Position numbers and translations under genes: made by a program. Shown in pieces: positions 24,640 through 36,600 of a DNA stretch of 64,000 nt (position 1 is the stretch's first letter; every line of letters begins with the position of its first letter). The stretch is from NCBI GenBank assembly GCA_028583415.1, contig CM053272.1, forward strand, positions 45,538,685 through 45,602,684, given 5' to 3'. Source of the DNA: Protea cynaroides. Taxonomy: Eukaryota > Streptophyta > Magnoliopsida > Proteales > Proteaceae. The notes beneath the pieces were generated by a model. It did not search any database. It saw nothing but the letters and a program-made list of their open reading frames with translations, and was not told the origin of the DNA.

Positions 24640-26214
24640 CTAGCACCTCCAAGCCGACGTGGCAAGCAGCTCTCTACCTTGCCAGCAAAGCAAAATCGAG
24701 GTCTGTCGTTTAGCCACGTGGAAGCCCCTGGCTTGCGCCCTCCGTACCAAACACTCAGCCTGAGACTCCGTAAACTCACTGAACGGCACCGGCAACATTC
24801 CAGCAGCGGCGAACAGTTCCCACCATGATGACGAGGGCACACGATTTCTGGCCGCTGGAACCGCCGCCAAAATCTTGGGCCGCAGATAATATCTCTCGAT
24901 TAACCTCACAAAATCGAGGCCATGGCTGTTAGCTGCATCGAGCGATTCCAGCAACGAAGAGTACAATTCAAGCCCGTTGACGAAATTGCAGCGAAACGAA
25001 GGAGGTCCTGCTCCTCTCCATCCTTCAGTGTCAACGAACAGGACGATATGCGGTGCGATTCGCCTGAGAAGACAGAAGAATCGAAAGACGGAATCCGACG
25101 CAGCGAGATGTCCGAGAATCGCCGGCGAAAGATTGACAGCGATCGTCTCACCTTCAACGAACCTGACTGCATTGAACATTGCCGTTTCGAAACTACGAAC
25201 GCTCAGGAACTCTATCTGGAAACGAATTCCGAGTTCGTCTGCTAATTGATAGAGGTTGTTCTTGATGAGTTCCGCTTCAATCAATGATTCTTCTGATACA
25301 ACAGCAGTAACTCGGAGAGTTGGGGGAGGAAGGTTATAGTCTTTTGCCCTGTTCGCGAGCTCTTGCATGAACGATGCCCATTGAAGTCCGAGCCCAATCT
25401 CGAAGTCTATGGCATGTATGAACCTTGCTCCGTTCAGAGTCTCAAGGAGTGCTTGATTAGTGCTGAAATTAGCGAACGGAGCGATTGGGGATATCTCGCA
25501 GAAGGCCTTATACGCTCTAATCTTGTGAAATGTCGCTGAAGTAGAGGAATATGTGGTTCGATTGGAACCGGTGAGAACCGATTGAAGAGCTTCTTTGAAG
25601 TAAAAGGCAGCCCTCTGGAGTGGCTTTCCATCGGGTGATTGCAGACTTTGATTGAGCCGTTCCAATATCACCTGAGCAACCTGCAACTGCGCTAAATCGA
25701 CGCACTGGGCAGCCCTAATGAGCTGATCCAACTGAACACAATCGAAGTCATGGTTTGCATCGATGAGACTTTGATAGGAATCATGTCTGGGATCTTGATT
25801 GAAAGAGGAGACGGGAGAAGCATTAAAATCAGGGCGAAGAAGGGAAGAAACAGGGAAGCAGGGTTCAGATGGTGGGATTGGAACGTGAGGGGGATTAGGG
25901 TTGTGGGTGTCGGAGGAACTCAAATCTTCTTTTTTGCCGAAACCCCATGTCATGGAATCCCAGTCGTCTGATGGCAACACCGGAAGAGGGTCGTCCCAGT
26001 GGAGAGAGAGGTCGTCAAGAAAGACGCCGGGAACAGCCGGAAACGATGAAACTGAATCAGGTGCACCTGCAACTGGGCTTGGACTGCGACGGATGTCGAG
26101 AACGGAAGTGGGTTCGTAGCAGGAGTGATTATCGGTGGTGGTACCGTTGTATGAGAACTGGGGCGGCTTTGGATGGGAGTGTTCACGCTGGGTGCTAGTG
26201 AAGGGAGATTTCAT
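24640..26214 (-). CDS. SCL15: GRAS-domain transcriptional regulator, HAM/SCL15 type, intronless
   Basis: A 524-residue GRAS protein in one uninterrupted frame, starting at an ATG at 26214 and ending TAG. The N-terminal tail has the HAM-family block EPTSVLDIRRSPSP (34-47) and an acidic DDPLPVLPSDDWDSM block (about 74-88). The GRAS domain fills about 155-524. It has the first leucine-rich segment with QVILERLNQSLQSPDGKPLQ (181-200), a VHIID-type core FIHAIDFEIGLGLQW (265-279), second leucine-rich and PFYRE-like parts (310-440), and the C-terminal SAW motif ending TSAWRC. The best remembered match is Arabidopsis SCL15 (HAM4), which is shorter at the N-terminus. Such proteins act in the nucleus in meristem maintenance and repression of seed genes in seedlings. 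CT-rich sequence just upstream (26275-26330) probably lies in the leader. Confidence 0.93.
   Translation of the reverse strand: MKSPFTSTQREHSHPKPPQFSYNGTTTDNHSCYEPTSVLDIRRSPSPVAGAPDSVSSFPAVPGVFLDDLSLHWDDPLPVLPSDDWDSMTWGFGKKEDLSSSDTHNPNPPHVPIPPSEPCFPVSSLLRPDFNASPVSSFNQDPRHDSYQSLIDANHDFDCVQLDQLIRAAQCVDLAQLQVAQVILERLNQSLQSPDGKPLQRAAFYFKEALQSVLTGSNRTTYSSTSATFHKIRAYKAFCEISPIAPFANFSTNQALLETLNGARFIHAIDFEIGLGLQWASFMQELANRAKDYNLPPPTLRVTAVVSEESLIEAELIKNNLYQLADELGIRFQIEFLSVRSFETAMFNAVRFVEGETIAVNLSPAILGHLAASDSVFRFFCLLRRIAPHIVLFVDTEGWRGAGPPSFRCNFVNGLELYSSLLESLDAANSHGLDFVRLIERYYLRPKILAAVPAARNRVPSSSWWELFAAAGMLPVPFSEFTESQAECLVRRAQARGFHVAKRQTSILLCWQGRELLATSAWRC
25649..25669 (-). promoter_or_regulatory. miR171-like target site inside the GRAS coding sequence
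   Basis: The plus strand over these 21 bases equals the canonical miR171a sequence except at miRNA positions 12 and 13 (TT instead of CG). Against the common miR171b/c-type variant, which has U at 12, only position 13 differs. The site encodes part of VILERLNQ (residues 182-189), the same place where the miR171-targeted HAM genes carry theirs. Whether it is cut is unknown. Confidence 0.5.
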
Positions 26215-28611
26215 GGCTATCTGCTCCTGTTGGTTGGTTGGTTGTTCAGACTAAGAGAGAGATAAGAGCAAAACTCAAGCTGAAAGCCTGCAGGTGCTCT
26301 CTCTCTCTGTCCTCTCTCTTTTATCTTTCTTGCAATTGGGAGCCAGAGACTGAGGTATGATCAGACTGATTGAGGGAGGGAATGGACTCTTGATCATGAA
26401 CATGGTTGGGTTTTTATCTTTGTTTGAGTACATGGCGGCATACTACGCTGGTATTGATGTGGACTCCATATGGTCATGTATGTGAGACATTTTTTATTTG
26501 AAGACAAGTCAGAGAGGGTCCCATTCATCTTCAACCTATTTCACTCACCACTCACAAGTCCATTTCTGGTCTCTGGATCCTGAGAAGTGTGTGAAAACTG
26601 AGGGAAGCTTGTACTTGAAGTTATTCCTCTTCCTCAGTGGTTCAGTCCCAACTAGTCTCAGCTCCACCAACTCATGCTCATATTACAGGGATAACCCTCC
26701 TTCCTGGGTTGTGGTGGGGCATATATAAACTTGTGTCACACAATTTTGAGAGAGAGAGAGAGAAAGATAGTATGGGCATGGTGGTACTCTTTGATGGACT
26801 GCAAGGAGGCCACATGAAACCTTTTCAATTGCAAATGAAAGCTACTCACAAAGAAACAATGTCCAGTCTTGTTTGCCATTGTAATATTCCCACCCTCATA
26901 TCATAAAAGTTGAAGAGGCTGTGGCAGTACGGCGAGCAGACTATGGATACAATGAAAATCCGCTTTGATACCATATAAAGTTTCTATCTCAACAATCTGA
27001 ACTTATAGATGAAATAACTCAAAAACATTGAAAGGAGTCATACTATTTGATAACCCGTCTAGGATTAAACTCTCAATACAAAACAATACCAACCATCAAC
27101 ATATTCCGTGTCCTTTTCCATGTCCTTTAGAACTTACTCTCTTCTTAATTTTTGAATAGTAAGGCTCAATGGGAGTTGAACTCATGACCGTTTAATTGTA
27201 AGGTGTTAGTTAATTCTTTCTCTTCTCTTTGGGTCATGTGTGAATTGTGGTATTCTGTCATATGGAAGTGTTTCCATTAGAATTCACACTGAAATCATCC
27301 GAGGTGGGACCAACCTACAAACGAGAAAATAGGATAAAAGAGTTGGTGTTTATAGCCTTGGGGTTGCTCGGAGGTGAGAAATGGTATAATGGTAAAAGTA
27401 CCAAGATATAGAGTTACCAGTGCCGTGCAACGTGTCATGATGTATCAAGGCGAAAGAAGAAGTGAATGAAAAGAAAGAGGATGTGACAGTAAATAGCAAA
27501 AACAAGATCAACTATATTCTAAAACATATACCCTAAGGATATGTTGGATATGTGAATACCAAAGAACATTACATCTGTAAGGACACTTTAAAGTTAATTT
27601 GAATCTTCTTTCTTAAGATAGGCAGGTTTTAAATATGGCTAAATAAGCTCCTAACACTTTTTTATTTTGGGAGTGGGTGGTGACTAGTGATCAGCCGTCA
27701 TTTTCTTGATGGTGCCTTTTAGAATCTAAATCCTCTTTTGTGAACTACAAGCCCCTTCCTCTTCAACCCTGTTTAGATGATTGGATCAATATAAACTATG
27801 ATTAGATAGTACTTGGCACTTTGCATTATTAAACATGTGCTTAAATAAATTTTATTTTAAAGGGTCCTTTTAAACATCACCATGGTTAGTGAATTACCAT
27901 CTTTACATTGTAGAGGTTGTGGGATGTTTTTTTTAGGAGATATTCTTAGTGTCAATAACCATTGATACCTGATTTCGATTTCCATCGAATCACACAAAAT
28001 CTTCCCATCCATTTTCTCTTAAATACCAAAATTACCCTTTTGTTTCTTATCATGTGAGTTCTCTTACATGGACCACCCATAAACATCAAAATTTGCCATG
28101 TTGCAATAAATCATGACCTTATAAAAATTCATTCACTAAATATTTTGAATTTATCTAATTTCTATTTTAAAATGATGTAAGACTTAATTATTTTTATGGG
28201 AAAAATGTCATCTAAAGCCTAGCATGGATTGATTTTAGTCATTTTAACCGTTTGATAGATGGAAATTTTGTTAAATATATTATGTGTCAAATGATAATGG
28301 TATATGTCAATCATATGGCCATTATTTGTGAACTTTATCTTATTTTTCTTAACAAGGACTCTTCATATAAAATTCAATTTATAAATAACAAACTTGTGCC
28401 ACAAGTGGGTTGATGAGAACAAAATATTAATTTTCACTAAGAAAAAAAATGCATCGCTTCATTTTAATAACTTTGGAAGTTTCCATTAACAAATAAAGTA
28501 GCATGATTGAAAGGACTTCCTTACATATTCCCTATTTTTTATTTTATATTATCTTTCATGTATTTCTTAAGAACTTAAGAAATGTATTTCAGATTTTTAT
28601 CAGTTTTCTAT

Positions 28612-28652
28612 CCCCCCCCCCCCCCCCCCCCCCTCCCCCCTCCCCCTCCCCT
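28612..28652. repeat. Poly-C tract
   Basis: About 22 uninterrupted C followed by C-rich sequence with single T. A similar C run lies at 33413-33460. Confidence 0.9.
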
Positions 28653-29925
28653 TGTAGGTATGGTTTTAGTTCACCCTATTGGAAGGTGTATTGATGATTT
28701 TGGAATCAATATAGGATCGATGGAACCAACGACAAAGTGATACATGATAGATACTAAATTAGAAGGTATAAAAATATGATATTGAATATCATATCGATAT
28801 TAGCAGTACGGATATGATCGATTCAATTTGTATACTTAAAACCATGCTTGTAAGTTTTTCGTCCATGAAGTTCATATTTTATGCTCAAGGATTAGTTTTG
28901 TTTGAAGCACAGGGAGACCTCCCTCACATAATCGCTTCAGAGGATTTGTTCATTTCTTTTATATATATGTTCTAAGAGAGCTCAATTTTATAGCTGACTC
29001 TATTAAAGAGAGGTTGTTAGTGGTGACGATGACAGTTTGGTCAATTTTCAATCCGTGGTTGCAAACTTATTGTTCTCTGCATTTCGTGAGCATTCCGTGC
29101 TTTTATGAATAGAATCTCTTTTAAAAATAAAAAAATAGCCAAATAGCCAAAGTTAGTACTAAATCTGATCAAACCCAATCCAGGTCCAGACTGATTTTGT
29201 CAAATCAACCCGGATCGAGACCCCTAACCGATCCCATTCCTCAGTCGGCGCACTTGAGCTATCCACAAAATCAAAATCTGCATATATTTACAAGCTTACC
29301 CTAGTTATATGCAACAAGACACACTACCAATACTATTAAACATGAAAGCTCTGTTTGTTTTGATGTAAAATTTTATGTATAACATTTTACATTTAAAAAA
29401 AAATAAATTTCAACGTTTATTTCTAGAAGGTAAAAAAAAGACAAAATTCATTTTCTATCTCTCGTAGAGGTCACTATAATTTACCTCTTGAAAACAAACA
29501 TTGAAATTTTTTTTACATATAAAATGTTACCCTTAAAATTTTACGTCAATACAAACGGAATAGAGACGAAACCCTAGTTTTTTTTTTCCTACCCATATAA
29601 AGGAAGCCTGAATGTGGGATTCGTAAAGTGGAAGTATGCCTGGTAATGAAATAAATAAGAATATAAAAATAGGAGTTTCTTTCAACGATTTATAATGTAA
29701 TTTAGGAATAATTAAAGATAAATAGTAATATAAAATAATGAGAAAAAATGTGTCTTTGCAGTGAATTTCTTGCTCCTTTTTGTTAAAGAGCGAGAAAGAA
29801 AAGGTATGGACATTTTGCATCTTTTTTCGGTACATTGATTGGAACAGCTGAAAGTGATCGGAATTCAACAAGGACCGATCAGATGGCGATGGACTCCCAC
29901 CATCGAACATATTCTTAGGATGATC

Positions 29926-29928
<3 letters not shown>

Positions 29929-29959
<31 letters not shown>
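29929..29959. repeat. (CT)n microsatellite
   Basis: About 15 CT units. A second, shorter CTCTCTCTAAAAAGCT segment repeats at about 29955 and 29985. Confidence 0.95.
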
Positions 29960-29960
<1 letters not shown>

Positions 29961-30906
29961 AAAAGCTCTTTTTTTGGGTAAAATCTCTCTCTAAAAAGCT
30001 TGAGATTCGAATAAGGGAGCGTAATGTATACGCTCTCTCTCTACTTAGCATGTAAGAAAAGCCCAATTTGGTCATGCATGGATGATAAGGATGATGATTA
30101 TGATAGCCGACAAAGGACGCCATCTCTATTACGTCAGCCATCGAGGTTGGTTCCTCTCCCCGGATGGTACTCTCCCATGAATCTTACCACCGTTCAGGTT
30201 TAGTGAATCCCACACACCAAACACCAAAGGTAGGTCTAGATTCTATCACAATGATGGGTCCACGATAGGATACCCGTGCGGGGAGAGAGGATCCAGGCAT
30301 ACATGAGCTCTACGCCGCAATCTTTGAGATCCAACCCGGGTCCATCTCTCATCCACAAGATTCGACTCGGACCGAAATGGCATGACAGATGCAACTAGCC
30401 AACCGGAGACGATTTGTTCAAGGATGTATCACTCAATTTTTAGTCACAAAGAGAAGTGTCGAGGATCCCTGGGTGATCTCAATCATTGAAATTAGTGAGG
30501 GCACCTGAAGGTCACCCCATCTTTGGTGGATCAACTCGGACCAACCTTGGACCTTGGTTTTAACTTTTAAAGGTATCCATATCAGTCGTATCTACTTATT
30601 TCATATCAATATCGACCATGACCGGTATGGCATCGTTTTGCTGAATCTGATATGATTGATATGAAATTGATACCTGACCGATATGGACCAATATTGGCCC
30701 ATACGTGACCTATATTGGACGATGTGTGACTGATATGGTGGGATACAAACTTATACTTAGACCATTACCATAAAAGATATGCTACATCAACATATACTAG
30801 CCAATACCCATCCTATTTCTTTGTTCTTTTCCATACTGTTTTCCTCTCAAGGACATCATCAAAGAAAGTGACGGCACACACATCTTTTGCTTGTGGTGGT
30901 GTTCAC

Positions 30907-31139
30907 GGATTCAAATCCTCTCCTCCTAGAGATTGGGGAGGAGGGGCGGCGACTTGGCTGGATGGCCGACACCTGGGGCTCGGGTGAATCCAAGCCCTTC
31001 ATTGGAGCCAACACCCCCTTGTTGACTTGGCTTGTCAGCTCGGATGGAGGGCTCGAATTCACCCGAGCCCCAGATGTCGACCATCCAGCCAGGTCGCCGC
31101 CCCTCCTTCCCAATCTCTGGGAGGAGAGGATTTGAATCC
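30907..31139. mobile_element. Short foldback transposon, family A copy 2, with target duplication
   Basis: The ends are GGATTCAAATCCTCTCC and its complement, with arms of about 110 bp that pair almost completely (including GGCTGGATGG.CGACA and CTCGGGTGAAT). The centre is AGCCAACACCCCCTTGTTGACTT. The flanks TGGTGTTCAC (30897-30906) and TGGTGTCCAC (31140-31149) differ at one position and look like a 9-10-bp target duplication. This suggests a Mutator-like MITE. It is non-coding. Confidence 0.8.
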
Positions 31140-33691
31140 TGGTGTCCACACGTTTACTGAATCTCTTCTCCTTCATTGTCACGTAACCTCATATAATAAA
31201 AAATAAAAAATAAAAGAAGAAAATTTTTATTTTTGATACTACGAGCGTCTAGGAACAACAACAAAGGGGGTGCTGAGAAAAAACTACAGATTTGATCTAT
31301 GAGAGTGAGATGATCCATGTCATGGAGAAAACAACCACCCCAAACACCCCCCACACAAAAAAAAAATTTCTTCTGCATATAACGTACATAAAATGATACA
31401 TACACAAGATGTTGAAAAAAAAAATGAGGCTTTATTACTAGGTTTATCACGTTAATATTATAATACTGTGAATAGCTAACCTTTTTTTGGTAAATAAGTA
31501 ATAGCTAACTTTCTCATCTTATTGGGTGGATTATCACGTCAATGTATAAAGAAAGTTGTTATCAAAGAATGGTTTTTCTTCGTATGTATTAGCCTCTGGC
31601 CCTCTAGCATTGATTGAAGAGATTATATTATTATTATTATTATAGTGGAGATTTACTTAAGTTAGAACCTCATGTTTTTACATAGGAGGTTAAAAGGTTA
31701 CTCAGTTAAAAATTTTTATGTATTCTTTTGTGGTTGGCTTGTTCAGATACAAGTGTTACTAGTTTTTATGTATTATATTTTGTTGACTCTTATCCATTAA
31801 CTTACACAAGTAGTGTTTGTCTTTCCTCTTAAAGTGACATTAAAGCAAGGCTCTTGCGATCATACAGTAACAATGGGAAAATGTATTATTCCACACAAGG
31901 TAGTATCAGAACAAAGTTCTTTAAGAGTTTTTTTTTTTTTACTGTCGCACGAGGCAAAAACTTACCAGGAAAGGAAAAGAAAAAAACCCATTTATCGATG
32001 CCATTGATATTCTTCCAACCAGGTCAACTCGCCAAGGCAAACCAAGGCGTGTAAGGCTTGACGGAGACACCTAGTCGACCAAGACGCCCGATTTTTCAAA
32101 GCATCACAAAGACACCTAAACAACATCTAGGCATGCCTTGACAACTATACTTCGTACCATAGTATTTGATGATGAGGTAAATGTTTTGGAAGACCATGAA
32201 TATGAAATTGGTGATGATTTTTTTTTTTTTTTTGCTAACGACGGATATTTAGACTTTTTGGCCTGACTAATCCCATGGACCCATACTAACCCTACAACCG
32301 CATGGACTAGATCATTCTAGGGTTGAATAATAACCATTCTACTTACATTTATAGCAAGAAAGAAAGAACACTAAACACCCTCATGTAAGTTACCCCAAGA
32401 CAATAAAAAGAGTCAAACTTAGTACCTTTTGTTTCTTGAGACGTAGACTCCTTGCCGACTCAATTACCCCCTTGGGGTAATGAAACTGGTGATGGTTATG
32501 ATGACACCAGTATAGGTGACGTGAGAGCCACCAATTGAACAATTATCCACCAAACCAATACATTATGGTAACAAATGCAATTGAACCAAAATGCTTTGAA
32601 AAAGTACAAGCAGAGAAGCATACAGTTTAAATGATTAAAAGGTATGAAAATGATGAATTTTGCATAAGAACCACGTACATGATTTGAAGAAGCTATGTAG
32701 AGGTGAGAAAGTACAAATGTTAACAGATGCAGAAACAGATCAGTGCCACAACCAGGAGCAAATGTTCATTCGAATTACCAGCAATATAAAAGGTGAAAAA
32801 TTAGGTCAAAAGTGGATTTGAGAGATAGCCCTTAGCAGGCAAAGGAACCACGGTATGGTGGAAATCCCACAACATGAGAAATTTGATGTACATCTTGGCG
32901 GAAAGCCTGTGTCGCATAAAGACTTTCTGAACATCAATGGACATTTCAAATAAATAAAATAAAAAACTGAATTAAATTATAATGTTTACCTTTGTATTTA
33001 AATTGTATTTTGATTTATTTTCACTTTTAAAGTTTTTTTTTTTATTTTTTTGTTTTTTTTTTTTAAATTTTCTTCCTTTTAAATTCTTATAAATTTTGAA
33101 CTCAGTAGACTCCAGTTGTATACCTAATATCAAATTATCATTATAACAGCTGTTTTCGTTTAAAGTATTAAGTCAACTATATTTTAAATTTTCTCAGTAT
33201 TGCACGGGTTTGATATGATGGTACAATATTAAAAAAAAAACACAAAGGAAAATGAACACAAAAGTGCTTCCCTGTTCTTTAGTAACACCCTCTCAGTATT
33301 GCAGGGGTTTAATATGATAATCAATAAAAAAAAACGGGGAAAATAAACACAAGTGCTTCACTGTTCTTTTCAAGCAGCACAATTCTGTTCTTTAGTAACA
33401 CCCCCCCAAATCCCCCCCCCCCCCCCCCCTCCCCTCCCCTCCCCTCCCCTTTCCCCCCCTTGCTCCTTCCACAAACAAAAAAATCTGCACTTCTTGCCCA
33501 CACATACACTTGTTAGCCACATCCAGACAAGTTAGAAAGGATCGAAAGAGAAAGAAGAAAAAAAGACAAAAATACTTCCCTGCCAGCAGATCCTAGACCT
33601 CAAACTAAGTGCATTTATACAAGCAAAGGTACTTACGAAGTACAGAGATCGAGGTGGCTGTGAATGGAAGAGGTGGTAGAAGGCTCTCACC

Positions 33692-36600
33692 TCATGTATT
33701 GGTGGTAGAGGTAGAGGAACTGGTGATGTATGACACGACAACAGTAATGTCATCAAGCTTACCACCGTAATAGCGAAATCCAGCATCTTGGGCTGCCGTA
33801 GAGAATGGTGTCTGCCTGTCCCTATCCTGTGCTCGTTGGCGTGCCAAGGCTGCTATTTTCTGAGCTGTCGCATGAGGTTCCAATCCAGCTCTCATGGCAT
33901 GGACCACCACCGCAGTCACTTCATTGTTGTACAAGTTGTCGAACAGTCCATCAGTGCCAGCAATGATCACATCTCCTGGTGCAACAGGGATCGTAAAGAC
34001 CTGATTTTCAGAATTAACCCTTTGTCAGTGCATATGAAAATATCATTCAAAAAGGAAGATCCCACAACCAGGAAAACTACAAATAGCAATACGATCAAGA
34101 ATGAATTCCTTCTTCCAGCCTCGTATGGGTAGCTGCATCTGATGATTACATTGTACCAATAAAAAAATTTCTACTGTATTTGCTATGATGTTTAAACTTC
34201 CCATGCCTTTCGATCAACTAAACCAGTGCAGTTGTTCAGGGGAAAGGCAGATATAACAATACATTTTGCTACCCACACCTTTCTCTGGACAACAGAATTA
34301 CGGGATATTATCTGTAGTATCATAAGAAAAACATTGAAGAGTATGGAATATACCAAAGGAGGAAAAAGATCTCAAATTATGGATCAAGAGAAGGTAAACT
34401 ATATCCGAAGTAGGAACACAATTCCACATGGGAAGTTCATCTGCAACATGACAGTATTCAACTCTGGAATATCCATATCAGCCTCTAGTCATGGGCAAAT
34501 TTAAAACCAATCTGACTTCTCCACACTTCAATATGAAACTTTGATAGCATCAAGTATGATTGGGTCTATTTTCAAAAAACGAAGGCAACAATGAGAAGGC
34601 GCCATATGGTTATGATGGGCAACCAAATTCAAAAATCATTGATACCAGATTCCCCATCTATCAAAAGCTACGATTCCATGTAGCAGAAAATCTGTCCCCC
34701 TGGGATAGGTCCTCTGTTGCAGTGCAGGCCCACAAGATGAGATGGGTTTGGATAAGAATCTTTGTAGGATTTAATTTTAATTGGGATATCTTTGTAATCT
34801 TTTATTTCTATAAAAATTAAATAAGGTAGGAATTTTATTTAGAAATTCCCTTGTTTAATTTATAGTTCCAGCTTTATTTGGGGACTAGGATTTCATTTCC
34901 ATTTTATTTGGTTTCGTAGTTTAAAGCTTACCATTTAGTTTGGATTCCATTAGGACTGCAATTACTTTTCTTTAAATTTGATGTAACCAAGCCTTCACTA
35001 ATAAGATTATGACGAATGGAATATTGAATTAGTGGTTTTGTGTCTGCACGGGCTGTCCTGTGCTTGCAAGCTGCGGCTCGCTCTCTCCCTCACTCTCTTG
35101 CGTCTCCCTCCTCTGCAAACCAGAATCTGCCACCTCCTAGGTAGTTCCCACCCCTTCCTTCAACCTTCCTCTGCTTCTTCTTATCTTTCTCTATTTCTTG
35201 GCTGGTGCTTCTAGGTTACTGTCGTGCCTCTGTAGCAGTCCCCATAAAGTTTGATCAATATCCCTCATCTTCCCTCCTTCCTCCCTCAGATTTTGGGTGT
35301 AAGCTTCCCTTGCATAGGTGATCAACCCCTTATCCCCTTCAATATTCTGGTTTATTACAGAATTGCCACTGCCTTCGCAATATGAGCTTCTCTACCAATT
35401 TGGGTGGGCCCATTGCAGATCCAATAGGTTTTTTTCCAACCTGGGTCCAACATAAATTGGCATCAGAGCCAAACCTAGCACGAAATACTTTATTTTCAAG
35501 ACCCGTGTCCATTTACCCAATGGAAGAGTGGCTATCTTCCTTATTGATGAAGGGCTATGTGACAATTTCGTGTCAAGGTCTATAGTGATCAGATCATCAT
35601 TCCATTTGACAGTAATGTCTGCATCGACTTCAATTTCTTCATATTTTGATGGTGCTTGGTGAGCTTTTTTATTCTTCCAAGCGCATAATTAAAATTGATC
35701 GATTATGGTTGGAAGAATGATGTGGTGTAGTTGATCGTGATGAGAATTTTTGTACCCTACAGCCTTCCCACACCACATGTCGCAGACAGTACGACTTCTT
35801 GGGTTGGCTACCGAAACATGTTCCACACCAAAAGAGTCACCACCAACACCCCAACCAGCAATTAAGTTACCAAAGGAATAAATTGAAGACATTCCGAAGT
35901 AAACTATAGCGACCCATCAAGAAGTTGAGAAGGACCATGCTGGAGCACCTGATATCGTTCCTGACTATCCGATGGCGAAATTCAAGATCCCGATATCATT
36001 CTTTAAGGAACGAACCCCACGAGATTAATTCTTCGCCTTTGCAAAATTCGTGGACTAATTTGCAAGTTGGCGAGAGTTGATGCAGTGGTAGGCCCACAAG
36101 ATGAGAAGGGTTTGGATAAGAATCTTTGTAGGATTAAATTTTAATTGGGAGATCTTTTTAATCTTTTATTTTTGGGAAAATTAGATAAGGTAAGGGTTTT
36201 ATTTAGAAATTCCCTTGTTCAATTTATATTTCCATCTTTATTAGGAGGCTAGGATTTTATTTCCAATTAAGTATTATGAGTTTATTCGGTTTCCTAGTTT
36301 AAAGCTTACTATTTTAGTTAGGATTGCAATTGCTTTTTATTTAAATATGATGTAACCGAGCCTACACTGATAAGATTATAAAGAATGGAATATTGAATTA
36401 GTGGTTTTGAACTTGCATGGCCAGTCCTGTGCTTGCGAGCTGCGGCTCACTATTTCCCTCACTCTATTGTGCCTCCCTTCTCCTCTGCGAACCAGAACCT
36501 GCCATCTCCTTGGTGGTTCCCACCCCTTCCTTCATCTTTCCTCCTCTTCTTCTTATCTTTGTTTATTTCTTGGCTGGGACCTCCGGGTTACTATCATGCC

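Larger units (their letters stand above)
26215..33691. other. Intergenic region between the GRAS and PP2C genes
   Basis: The GRAS leader and promoter are expected in the first few hundred bases. No gene is recognised in the rest. Frames at 26498-26906, 29533-29910 and 31154-31450 have no family resemblance and sit in simple or repetitive sequence. Contents include a poly-C tract, a CT microsatellite, a degenerate series of GATATGG/ATATCGG-type words at about 30560-30730, a family A foldback element, and repetitive 'GCC(A)AGGC' sequence near 32020-32150. Another C-rich tract lies at about 33413-33460. Confidence 0.6.

Noticed and set aside
26498..26906. Two overlapping plus-strand frames near a TATA-like CATATATAAAC
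   Set aside because: No family match, GA-repeat content and no splice or codon pattern; more likely the distal promoter side of the GRAS gene.
27160..27215. tRNA-like stretch (GGTCATGAGTTCAACTCCC on the minus strand)
   Set aside because: Only the T-arm-like part is present; no acceptor stem or anticodon arm could be folded.
33321..33535. Gly- or Pro-rich frames on both strands
   Set aside because: Produced by a C/CCCCT simple repeat downstream of the PP2C gene.
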